A program made the translations under genes and the position numbers. Below the pieces are notes generated by a model. That model was not told the origin of the DNA and did not search any database. It saw nothing but the letters and a program-made list of their open reading frames with translations. Positions 26,967 through 34,389 of a stretch of DNA of 64,000 nt are shown here, piece by piece; the first letter of the stretch is position 1; every line of letters begins with the position of its first letter. This stretch comes from Tsukamurella spumae (GTDB taxonomy: Bacteria > Actinomycetota > Actinomycetes > Mycobacteriales > Mycobacteriaceae): the NCBI RefSeq assembly GCF_012396015.1, contig NZ_JAAXOQ010000007.1:1-64000 (forward strand), read 5' to 3'.

Positions 26967-27719
26967 CTAGTCCTTCGGTCCGCCGGCGACGTAGACCACC
27001 TGACCGGAGACGAAGCCGGCACCCTCGCTCGCGAAGAAGCTGGCCGTGTGGGCGATGTCCGCGGGCAGGCCGACGCGCTGCACGGGGATCTCCTTGGCCG
27101 CAGCGGTTTTGAAGTCCTCGAAGGAGATGCCCATGCGCTCTGCGGTGGCGGCGGTCATATCGGTGGCGATGAAGCCGGGGGCGATCGCGTTGGCGGTGAC
27201 GCCGAACCGGCCCAGCTCGAGGGCGAGGGTCTTCGTCAGGCCCTGCATGCCGGCCTTGGCCGCCGAGTAGTTGGCCTGCCCGCGGTTGCCGAGCGCCGAG
27301 GTCGACGACAGGTTGACGATACGGCCCCAGCCCTCCTTGGTCTGGTACTTCTGCACCTCGCGCGACATCAGGAAGGCACCGCGCAGGTGCACGCCCATCA
27401 CCGAATCCCAGTCGGAGACGGTCATCTTGAAGATCAGGTTGTCGCGGATGATGCCGGCGTTGTTGATCAGAATGGTGGGCGGGCCCAGTTCCTCGGCGAC
27501 GCGGGAGACCGCGCTGGTCACCTTCTCCTCGTCCGAGACATCGACGCCGACGCCGATCGCGCGGCCGCCGGCGGCGGTGATCCGGTCGGCGACCTCCTGG
27601 CAGGCGGCCTCGTCGAGGTCGAGCACGGCGACGGCGTGGCCGTCGGAGGCGAGGCGGGCGGCGACCTCGGCGCCGATGCCGCGGGCGGCTCCGGTCACGA
27701 TGGCGATGCGCTGGGTCAT
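26967..27719 (-). CDS. SDR-family 3-oxoacyl reductase / 3-hydroxyacyl-CoA dehydrogenase (FabG-like)
   Basis: A classical 250-residue short-chain dehydrogenase. The cofactor loop is VTGAARGIGAEVA (residues about 8-20), the NNAG motif is intact, and the catalytic Ser-Tyr-Lys set lies in 'NLSSTSALGNRGQANYSAAK'. The acidic residue after strand 2 (VLDLDE) suggests NAD(H) preference, fitting an oxidative role on 3-hydroxyacyl-CoA. Its ATG overlaps the HAD stop by four bases (ATGA). Confidence 0.92.
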   Translation of the reverse strand: MTQRIAIVTGAARGIGAEVAARLASDGHAVAVLDLDEAACQEVADRITAAGGRAIGVGVDVSDEEKVTSAVSRVAEELGPPTILINNAGIIRDNLIFKMTVSDWDSVMGVHLRGAFLMSREVQKYQTKEGWGRIVNLSSTSALGNRGQANYSAAKAGMQGLTKTLALELGRFGVTANAIAPGFIATDMTAATAERMGISFEDFKTAAAKEIPVQRVGLPADIAHTASFFASEGAGFVSGQVVYVAGGPKD

Positions 27720-28435
27720 GAGAACTCCTTCTGTGGGGACGTACGGCGGGCGAGCGCGGGAACGAGGTCGGTCAGCGCGGCCCGGGTGGTGGTGGGGTCG
27801 GTGTGGTGCACGGCGCGGATGCCGAGGGCGGCGGCGCCGTCGACATTGGGGATCGCGTCGTCGATGAACGCCGCGCGCTCCGGCGGGACACCGAGCCGAT
27901 CGAGCGCGAGCGTGAAGATCGCGGGGTCGGGCTTGCGCAGCCCCACCTCCTCCGAGATGATCACGGGCGCGAAGAGTGCGGCGAGACGCGCACGGGGATA
28001 GAGGTTCCCGCCGCCCCAGCTGTTGGAGACGATGGCGACGGGCACGCCCGCGGCGTGCAGGTCCTCCGCGAGCTCCCACATCGCCGGATCCTCCTGGATC
28101 CGCGCGAACATGCGGCGCAGCACGCCGTCGGGATTCACCGGCTCCCCCGAGGTCGTGCGCAGCGCCGCGGCGAACTCGGCGTCGAACGCGGCCTCGGGGA
28201 GCTCGCCGGTCTCGAGCCGGTGGATCGGGCTCCCGGCGGCGGCGCCGCGGCCGAGCCAGGACTTGAGCGTGGCGGTGAACCCGGCCCGCTCGATGCCCTC
28301 GTCCGCGATCCACGCCTCGATGCTGTGGCGCATCGGCTCGGTGAGGACGCCGCCGTAGTCGAACAGCACAGCGTCCACCTCGCGGTGCGCCGCGGGATCG
28401 ATGTCACGGCCCGCCGCGCCCGACGGTGCCGTCAC
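27716..28435 (-). CDS. HAD-superfamily protein, ACAD10 N-terminal-domain type
   Basis: A 239-residue HAD-fold protein. Motif I is VLFDYGGVLTEP; the first Asp is present but the second Asp, usual in true phosphatases, is Gly. Motif II is 'VAIVSNSWGG', motif III Lys is in GLRKPD, and motif IV is 'AAFIDDAIPNV'. The same FDxGGVL variant is seen in the HAD domain of ACAD10. It may therefore be a weak phosphatase, a lyase-like helper or a structural partner of the kinase/dehydrogenase. It starts with GTG overlapping the stop of the MDR gene. Confidence 0.85.
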   Translation of the reverse strand: MTAPSGAAGRDIDPAAHREVDAVLFDYGGVLTEPMRHSIEAWIADEGIERAGFTATLKSWLGRGAAAGSPIHRLETGELPEAAFDAEFAAALRTTSGEPVNPDGVLRRMFARIQEDPAMWELAEDLHAAGVPVAIVSNSWGGGNLYPRARLAALFAPVIISEEVGLRKPDPAIFTLALDRLGVPPERAAFIDDAIPNVDGAAALGIRAVHHTDPTTTRAALTDLVPALARRTSPQKEFS

Positions 28436-29421
28436 CGGTCCGCCTGGTAGACCACGCGACCCACCGTGCTGCCGTCGGCGAGGCGCTGCAACCCGTCGGG
28501 GACCTCGTCGAAGGAGAGCCGTTCACTCACCAGCGGATTCACCGATCCCTGGTCCGCGAGCGCGGTCAACTCGGCATGGCACTGCTGGATGGCGGCGGGG
28601 TCGTACGCGTTGTACAGGCCCCAGTGCAAGCCCACGATCGAGTAGTTCTTGATCAGGGCGTGGTTGAGGGCGGCCTCCTGGATGGTGCCGCCGGCGAACC
28701 CGATGATGAGGATCCGGCCCTCGAAGGCGATGCACTTGGTCGATCGCTGGTAGGTCTCGCCGCCGACCGGATCGTAGATCACGTCGGCGCCGCGGCCGCC
28801 GGTCTCGGCCTTGACGACCTCGACGAAATCCTGTGTGTGCCGGTCGATCACGACGTCCGCGCCGAGCGCTCGGGCCACCTCCGCCTTCGCCTCGCCGCCG
28901 ACGACGCCGATCACCCTGGCGCCGGCGGCCTTACCGAGCTGGATGGCGGCGCTGCCGACCCCGCCGGCGGCGGCGTGCACCAGCAGCGTCTCACCGGGCT
29001 GCAGGTGCGCCCGGCGGTGCAGCCCGAACCAGCCGGTCTGGTAGCCGATGAACAGTGAGGAGGCCTGCGCGTCGTCCAGCGAGGCCGGTGCGGGGAAGGT
29101 CTGCGCGGCGTTCAGGACGGCGTACTCGGCGAATCCGCCGGCGGGGAGCGCCGCGCCGCCGAGCACCCGGTCGCCCACGGCGAAGCCCTCGACACCCTCG
29201 CCGATCGCGGTGATCTCGCCGCACAGCTCGACGCCCGGCGTGAACGGGAGGTCCGGCTTGACCTGGTAGAGGCCGCGACACATGAGCACATCGGGGAAGT
29301 TCGCCGCGGTCGCGCGGGTGCGCACCACGACCTGGCCCGCGGCGGGCTCGGGTGTGGGGAGGTCCGCCTCCCGCAGCACCGCGAGCGGCTCGCCCAGTTC
29401 GGGGACCTGCCATGCCCTCAT
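28432..29421 (-). CDS. Zinc-independent MDR oxidoreductase (NADPH:quinone / enoyl reductase type)
   Basis: A 329-residue medium-chain dehydrogenase/reductase without the zinc-binding Cys cluster. The GroES-like domain (about 1-120) contains ATAANFPDVLMCRGLYQ; the Rossmann domain has 'LLVHAAAGGVGSAAIQLGKA' and a quinone-oxidoreductase-like 'VIYDPVGG'. It could reduce quinones, enals or enoyl-CoA with NADPH. Its ATG at 29421 overlaps the SDR stop (ATGA). In this pathway an enoyl-type reduction or detoxification of reactive enones is plausible but not shown. Confidence 0.88.
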   Translation of the reverse strand: MRAWQVPELGEPLAVLREADLPTPEPAAGQVVVRTRATAANFPDVLMCRGLYQVKPDLPFTPGVELCGEITAIGEGVEGFAVGDRVLGGAALPAGGFAEYAVLNAAQTFPAPASLDDAQASSLFIGYQTGWFGLHRRAHLQPGETLLVHAAAGGVGSAAIQLGKAAGARVIGVVGGEAKAEVARALGADVVIDRHTQDFVEVVKAETGGRGADVIYDPVGGETYQRSTKCIAFEGRILIIGFAGGTIQEAALNHALIKNYSIVGLHWGLYNAYDPAAIQQCHAELTALADQGSVNPLVSERLSFDEVPDGLQRLADGSTVGRVVYQADR

Positions 29422-30224
29422 CGTGTGCTCTCCTTGTCTTCCAGCCGCTGCTGGAGCTTGTTCATGCCGTGCAGCCACTTGTCGGTGGCGCCCGCACGGG
29501 CCGCGTAGTAGCCCGCCACCTCGGGGTGCGGGAGGATCAGGAACTCGTCACCGGCGAGAGCGTCCACCGCCTGCGTCGCGACCTGCTCGGGGGTGAGCGC
29601 CGTGTCCCGGCTCAGGAGTTCCTCGAGGTCGCCCGACTGCTCGAGCATGCGGGTCTGCACGCCCTGCGGACAGATGGCCTGGACCACGACCCCGCGATGC
29701 CGGTAGGTCACGGACAACCACTCCGCGAAGGCGACGGCGGCGTGCTTGGAGACCGAGTAGGCGGGCGCACCGATCATCGTGAGCAGTCCCGCCGCCGAGG
29801 CGGTGACGACGAACCGGCCACCGCCGTCGGCCACCCACTGCGGGACCAGCAGCCGCGCGGCGCGCACGTGAGCCATGACGTTGACCTGCAGCGAGATGTC
29901 CCAGTCGGATTCGGGCGCCGCGAGGCCACGGCCCCGGTCGACGCCGGCGTTGGCGTACCAGGCGTCGATCGTGCCGAGCTCGCGGCGGGCGGTCTCGACG
30001 AGTGCCGTCACGCCCTCCTCCGAGGCCGCGTCACCCGGCACCGCGACGGCGGTACCGCCCGCAGCGGTGATCTCCGCCGCGACGCGGGCGGCACCGTCGG
30101 CATCGAGATCGGAGACGACGACGCGGGCCCCGCGGGAACCCAGCTCCCGGGCCAGCGCGGCACCGATGCCGTTCCCGGCGCCGGTGACGACGACGCCCCG
30201 GCCGTTCGGTTCGAAGGCGGGCAC
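29418..30224 (-). CDS. SDR-family oxidoreductase
   Basis: A 268-residue short-chain dehydrogenase. The cofactor loop is VTGAGNGIGAALA, the middle motif reads YANAG in place of NNAG, and the active site is in 'VTASAAGLLTMIGAPAYSVSK'. The C-terminal extension (about 225-268, 'EVAGYYAARAGATDKWLHGM') is longer than in FabG-type enzymes. SDLDADG after strand 2 suggests NAD(H). Substrate unknown, presumably a hydroxy- or keto-acyl intermediate. GTG start, 3 bases after the preceding SDR gene. Confidence 0.9.
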   Translation of the reverse strand: MPAFEPNGRGVVVTGAGNGIGAALARELGSRGARVVVSDLDADGAARVAAEITAAGGTAVAVPGDAASEEGVTALVETARRELGTIDAWYANAGVDRGRGLAAPESDWDISLQVNVMAHVRAARLLVPQWVADGGGRFVVTASAAGLLTMIGAPAYSVSKHAAVAFAEWLSVTYRHRGVVVQAICPQGVQTRMLEQSGDLEELLSRDTALTPEQVATQAVDALAGDEFLILPHPEVAGYYAARAGATDKWLHGMNKLQQRLEDKESTR

Positions 30225-30227
30225 GGC

Positions 30228-30980
30228 CTAGACCCCGCCGGTGAGCAGGACGCCGCCGTCGACGGTGAGCGTCTGGCCGGTCATCCAGGCGGCATCGTCG
30301 GACAGCAGGAACGCGACGACCGAGCCGATGTCGTCCGGCACGCCGAGCCGCTTGAGAGGGTAGGCCGCGGAGACCTGCTCCTCGCGGCCCTCGTACAGCG
30401 CGGTGGCGAAGCGGGTCTTCACGACGGCGGGCGCGACGGCGTTGACGCGGATGTTCGGGCCGAGCTCGACGGCCAGCTCCTCGGTGAGATGGATGACCGC
30501 CGCCTTGGTGACGCCGTAGAAGGCGATACCGGGCGCCGGGCGCAGGCCGGCGACGGAGGCCACGTTGACGATGGCCCCGCCGTGCTCGGACTGCCACGCG
30601 GCGTGGACCTTCTTGGTCCAGGACAGGGTGGAGAGCACGTTGACCTCGAAGATCTTGCGTGCGGCGTCGATGTCCAGGTCCATCAGCGGGCCGTACACCG
30701 GGTTGATACCGGTGTTGTTGACGAAGAAGTCAGCGCTGCCGAAGGTCTCGATCGCGGTCGCGATCGCTTCGTCCTGGTGCGCCGTGTCGTCGCCCGAGCC
30801 GGCGACGGCCACCGCGGACTCCGGGCCACCGAGCTCGGCGACCGCGGCATCGAGCGCCTCCTGCTTGCGGGCCGTGATGACGACCTTCGCACCGTCGGCC
30901 ACCAGCCGCTGGGCGATGGCCAGGCCGATGCCCCGGCTGGCTCCCGTGACGATCGCGGTCTTCCCGGCGAATCGGGTCAT
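30228..30980 (-). CDS. SDR-family oxidoreductase, first gene of the catabolic operon
   Basis: A 250-residue short-chain dehydrogenase with VTGASRGIGLAIA, 'FFVNNTGINPVYG' (Thr replacing Ala of NNAG) and active site 'NVASVAGLRPAPGIAFYGVTK'. The basic residue after strand 2 (ITARKQEAL) points to NADP(H). It is the promoter-proximal gene of the 12-gene unit. Its ATG at 30980 lies 24 bases downstream of the shared operator at 31005-31020, so repressor binding there would block the whole operon. Confidence 0.92.
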   Translation of the reverse strand: MTRFAGKTAIVTGASRGIGLAIAQRLVADGAKVVITARKQEALDAAVAELGGPESAVAVAGSGDDTAHQDEAIATAIETFGSADFFVNNTGINPVYGPLMDLDIDAARKIFEVNVLSTLSWTKKVHAAWQSEHGGAIVNVASVAGLRPAPGIAFYGVTKAAVIHLTEELAVELGPNIRVNAVAPAVVKTRFATALYEGREEQVSAAYPLKRLGVPDDIGSVVAFLLSDDAAWMTGQTLTVDGGVLLTGGV

Positions 30981-31004
30981 GCTGCACACCTTCCGTTCAA
31001 ACTG

Positions 31005-31020
31005 ACTAAGCGCTCGCTTA
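31005..31020. promoter_or_regulatory. Shared operator ACTAAGCGCTCGCTTA (copy 1, catabolic operon)
   Basis: The core TAAGC-GCTC-GCTTA (31007-31020) is a perfect 5-bp inverted repeat around four bases. The same 16 bases recur at 32436-32451. Copy 1 sits 24 bases before the first SDR start, overlapping where promoter and leader must be. The form (short arms, AT-ended, GC core) is typical of TetR-family operators for fatty-acid catabolism. The divergent TetR gene at 32566 is the best candidate binder. Confidence 0.75.
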
Positions 31021-31131
31021 TTTTGTAGCTTAGGACACACCCCGCGCCGTGACGACCCCTCCGGAGTACGCAGCCCTGTGACTCTTCTCACACAGTACTG
31101 AACCCACCCGTCGCAGGCCCCCGGAAACGAC

Positions 31132-31165
31132 GGAGCGGCCCGCGCGCACAGGCGCGGGCCGCTCC
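31132..31165. terminator. Terminator hairpin after the thiolase gene
   Basis: A perfect 14-bp stem (GGAGCGGCCCGCGC / GCGCGGGCCGCTCC) with loop GCACAG, 23 bases beyond the thiolase stop on the minus strand. It separates the thiolase transcript from the SDR-led operon, which therefore needs its own promoter at the downstream operator. Confidence 0.8.
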
Positions 31166-31188
31166 GATCGCCGGGCGGGACGGAACCG

Positions 31189-32406
31189 TCAGCTCAGCCG
31201 CTCGATGATCATCGCCATGCCCTGGCCGCCGCCGACGCACATGGTCTCCAGGCCGAACTGCTTGTCGTGCCACTGCAGCGAGTTGATCAGAGTGCTGGTG
31301 ATCCGCGCGCCCGTCATGCCGAACGGGTGGCCGATGGCGATCGCGCCGCCGTTGACGTTCACCTTGTCCGCATCGATACCCAGGTCACGGACCGACGGGA
31401 TCACCTGCGCCGCGAAGGCCTCGTTGACCTCCATGAGGTCGATGTCGCCGATGGACAGGCCCGCGCGCTGCAGCGCCTGCTTCGACGCCTCGACGGGGCC
31501 CAGCCCCATGATCTCGGGCGAGAGGCCCGTGACGCCGGTCGAGACGATGCGGGCGAGCGGCGTGAGGCCGAGCGCCTTGGCCTTGGTGTCGGACATGATC
31601 ACCACGGCGGCGGCACCGTCGTTGAGGGGGCAGCAGTTGCCGGCCGTGACGGTGCCGTCCGGACGGAAGACGGGCTTGAGCCCGGCGATGCCCTCATAGG
31701 TGACGCCCGCGCGCGGACCGTCGTCCTGGGAGACGACGGTGCCGTCGGCGAGCGTGACCGGGGTGATGTCCTTGGCCCAGAAGCCCGAGGCGATGGCGGC
31801 CTCGGCGCGGTTCTGGCTCCGCACGCCCCACTCGTCCTGGTCCTGGCGGCTGACGTTCTTGAACTGCGCGACGTTCTCCGCGGTCTGGCCCATGGCGATG
31901 TAGACATCGGGCAGGAGGCCGTTCTCGCGCGGGTCGACCCAGGTCTGCCCACCCGCGGCGAAGGTCGCGGTGCGCGCCTCGGCGTCGGCGAACAGGGCAT
32001 TCTTGGTGTCCGGCAGGCCGTCGGCATTGCCCTTGATGTAGCGACTGACGGTCTCGACGCCGCCCGAGAGGAAGACCTCACCCTCGCCCGCCTTGATGGC
32101 GTGGAAGGCCATTCGGGTGGTCTGCAGGCTCGAGCTGCAGTACCGGTTGACGGTGACCCCGGGCAGGTGGTCGAGGCCGGACTCGACGGCGACGACGCGG
32201 GCGATGTTGAAGCCCGACTCGCCGGCCGGCTGGCCGCAGCCGAACATCAGATCGTCGATGTCGCGCGGGTCCAGCTCGGGGACCTTGGCCAGCGCGGCAC
32301 GCACCATCTGGACCGACAGGTCGTCCGGACGGACGTCCTTGAGCGAGCCCTTCGCGGCGCGACCGATGGGCGACCGCGCGGTGGAGACGATGACGGCTTC
32401 GGGCAT
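31189..32406 (-). CDS. Acetyl-CoA acyltransferase (thiolase, FadA-like)
   Basis: A 405-residue thiolase that cleaves 3-ketoacyl-CoA with CoA. The nucleophilic Cys90 is in VNRYCSSSLQ; the activating His is in 'NGGAIAIGHPFGMTGAR', and the second Cys in 'CVGGGQGMAMI' near the C-terminus. It is full length. It starts at ATG 32406, 29 bases from copy 2 of the shared operator, and is divergent from the TetR gene. It probably provides the last step for the beta-oxidation enzymes encoded to its left. Confidence 0.95.
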   Translation of the reverse strand: MPEAVIVSTARSPIGRAAKGSLKDVRPDDLSVQMVRAALAKVPELDPRDIDDLMFGCGQPAGESGFNIARVVAVESGLDHLPGVTVNRYCSSSLQTTRMAFHAIKAGEGEVFLSGGVETVSRYIKGNADGLPDTKNALFADAEARTATFAAGGQTWVDPRENGLLPDVYIAMGQTAENVAQFKNVSRQDQDEWGVRSQNRAEAAIASGFWAKDITPVTLADGTVVSQDDGPRAGVTYEGIAGLKPVFRPDGTVTAGNCCPLNDGAAAVVIMSDTKAKALGLTPLARIVSTGVTGLSPEIMGLGPVEASKQALQRAGLSIGDIDLMEVNEAFAAQVIPSVRDLGIDADKVNVNGGAIAIGHPFGMTGARITSTLINSLQWHDKQFGLETMCVGGGQGMAMIIERLS

Positions 32407-32435
32407 GAGAGACCTCCGAGTTCGAACCACAATTT

Positions 32436-32451
32436 ACTAAGCGCTCGCTTA
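32436..32451. promoter_or_regulatory. Shared operator ACTAAGCGCTCGCTTA (copy 2, thiolase/TetR intergenic region)
   Basis: Identical to the 16 bases at 31005-31020, with the TAAGC-GCTC-GCTTA core at 32438-32451. It lies 29 bases upstream of the thiolase start and 115 bases upstream of the TetR gene, so binding here could control the thiolase and possibly the regulator itself. Flanking bases differ from copy 1, so the identity is not a recent duplication of a longer segment. Confidence 0.75.
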
Positions 32452-32565
32452 GCGGTGTACCATCCACTCTGCACCACTGCGGCGCGAGCGTCAATCCGCC
32501 CGCCGCTGTGGTCCCGTTCACAATAGGCAGACCGCCGTGCGTTGGCGCACCCGGAAGGGGAGACG

Positions 32566-33180
32566 ATGACCGATCCCGACGCGCCGTCCCGCGCGGACGC
32601 GACCAGGGCCCGTTTGCTGGCCGCTGCCGCGGCCGCCTTCGCCGAGCGCGGCTTCCACGGCACCACCACCCGCGACATCGCCGCGGCCGCAGGCATGAGT
32701 CCCGCCGCCGTCTATGTGCACTACAAATCGAAAGAGCAACTGCTACACCACCTCTCGAAGTTCGGACACCAGCGGATCATCGACGCGATCGACGCCGTCG
32801 ATGACGCCGCGGACTCCCCCGCCGATCGGCTGGCCCGCGCCGTCCGCGCGTTCGCCGGTCACCACGCGACGGCGCACACCAGCGTGCGCGTGGTGAACTA
32901 CGAGCTCGACGCCCTGACCCCGGAGCACCGCTCCGAGATCGGCGCCCTGCGTCGCGAGATCACCCGGCGCATGCGCGCGATCGTCGACGCCGGAGTGGCC
33001 GACGGTTCGTTCGACACGCCCGATCCGCGGATGGCGACGATCGCCGTCCTGTCCAGCGGCATCGACATCGGCCGCTGGTACCACGACGGCGGAGAGATCA
33101 CCCCGGAGCGGATCGGCGACTTCTACGCGGACCTGGCCCTGCGCACCGTCGGCGCGACCACACCGGACCCCCAGCAGTAG
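32566..33180 (+). CDS. TetR-family transcriptional regulator of the catabolic cluster
   Basis: A 204-residue TetR protein. Helix-turn-helix at about 12-55 ('ARLLAAAAAAFAERGFHGTT' then TRDIAAAAGMSPAAVYVHYK). The C-terminal domain has the all-helical layout of acyl-CoA-responsive regulators, with 'VRVVNYELDALTPEHR'. ATG 32566 is preceded by GGAAGGGGAG; an earlier in-frame start lacks one. It is followed after 17 bases by an acyl-CoA dehydrogenase gene in the same direction. It is the most likely binder of the repeated TAAGC...GCTTA operators; this is inference from position. Confidence 0.88.
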   Translation: MTDPDAPSRADATRARLLAAAAAAFAERGFHGTTTRDIAAAAGMSPAAVYVHYKSKEQLLHHLSKFGHQRIIDAIDAVDDAADSPADRLARAVRAFAGHHATAHTSVRVVNYELDALTPEHRSEIGALRREITRRMRAIVDAGVADGSFDTPDPRMATIAVLSSGIDIGRWYHDGGEITPERIGDFYADLALRTVGATTPDPQQ

Positions 33181-33197
33181 AACCGAAGGAGAACACC

Positions 33198-34355
33198 ATG
33201 CTGCGCACCATCTACACCGAGGACCACGAGGCCTTCCGCGACACCCTCCGCTCCTTCATCGAGGCGGAGGTCGTTCCGCACTTCGAGGAGTGGTACGCGA
33301 ACGGCATCGTCCCGAAGGACTTCTACCGCAAGCTCGGCGAACTGGGCATCTTCGGGATCGAGGTCCCCGAGGAGTTCGGCGGCGCCGGCGAGGAGACCTT
33401 CAAGTACGAGGCGATCATCGCCGAGGAGTGCGCCCGCGCGGGCGTGTCCTTCGGCGGCAGCGGCGTGCACGTCAACCTGTGCCTGCCCTACCTGATGAAG
33501 TACGGCACCGACGAGCAGAAGCAGCGCTGGCTGCCCGGCTTCGTCGACGGCACGAACATGTTCGCCATCGCCATGACCGAGCCGGGTACCGGCTCCGACC
33601 TGGCCGGCATGAAGACCACCGCCAAGCTCTCCGACGACGGCACGCATTACGTGCTCAACGGGTCGAAGACCTTCATCACGGGCGGCGTGAACGCCGACCG
33701 GGTCATCGTGTGCGCACGGACCTCCCCCGCCACGGCGGAGGACCGCCGGTTCGGCATCTCCCTCCTCGTCGTGGACACCACGCTCCCCGGCTACGAGGTG
33801 GGCCGCAAGCTCGACAAGCTCGGCCTGAAGATCTCGGACACGGCGGAGCTGTCCTTCACCGATGTCAAGGTCCCCGTCGAGGACCTGCTCGGCGAGGAGA
33901 ACAAGGGCTTCGGCTACCTCGGCCAGAACCTCCCGCAGGAGCGCCTGTCGATCGCCAACGGCGCGTACGCGCAGGCCAAGGCCGCGATCGCGTTCGCTCA
34001 GGAGTACACCGAGCAGCGCAACATCTTCGGCAAGCCCGTCGCCTCGTTCCAGAACACCAAGTTCGAGCTCGCGGCGTGCAAGGCGAAGCTCGACGCGATG
34101 GAGTCCAGCGTGGACCGCGGCATCGAGCTGCACGACGCCGGCAAGCTGACCGCCGCCGACGCCGCCTCGCTCAAGCTGTTCTGCACCGAGGCCGCCTCCG
34201 ATGTCATCGACCGCTGCCTGCAGCTGCACGGCGGCTACGGCTACATGAACGAGTACCCGATCGCCCGCCTCTACGCCGACAACCGCGTCAACCGCATCTA
34301 CGGCGGCACCTCCGAGGTCATGAAGTCGATCATCGCCAAGGACATGGGGCTGTAG
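33198..34355 (+). CDS. Acyl-CoA dehydrogenase (LCAD/IVD-type)
   Basis: A 385-residue FAD enzyme oxidising acyl-CoA to trans-2-enoyl-CoA. Motifs: 'FAIAMTEPGTGSDLAGM', 'LNGSKTFITGGVNAD', 'EYTEQRNIFGKPVASFQNTK' and 'YGGTSEVMKSIIAKDM'. The glutamate used by short-chain enzymes in IYEGT is Gly here. A Glu in NLPQERLSIAN, near 243, sits where LCAD and isovaleryl-CoA dehydrogenase have their catalytic base, so that subclass is likely. It is co-transcribed with the TetR gene, 17 bases downstream with a GAAGGAG leader. Confidence 0.94.
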   Translation: MLRTIYTEDHEAFRDTLRSFIEAEVVPHFEEWYANGIVPKDFYRKLGELGIFGIEVPEEFGGAGEETFKYEAIIAEECARAGVSFGGSGVHVNLCLPYLMKYGTDEQKQRWLPGFVDGTNMFAIAMTEPGTGSDLAGMKTTAKLSDDGTHYVLNGSKTFITGGVNADRVIVCARTSPATAEDRRFGISLLVVDTTLPGYEVGRKLDKLGLKISDTAELSFTDVKVPVEDLLGEENKGFGYLGQNLPQERLSIANGAYAQAKAAIAFAQEYTEQRNIFGKPVASFQNTKFELAACKAKLDAMESSVDRGIELHDAGKLTAADAASLKLFCTEAASDVIDRCLQLHGGYGYMNEYPIARLYADNRVNRIYGGTSEVMKSIIAKDMGL

Positions 34356-34389
34356 CGACCGCCGTGCGCCGCGGTGATTGACTGAGCGG

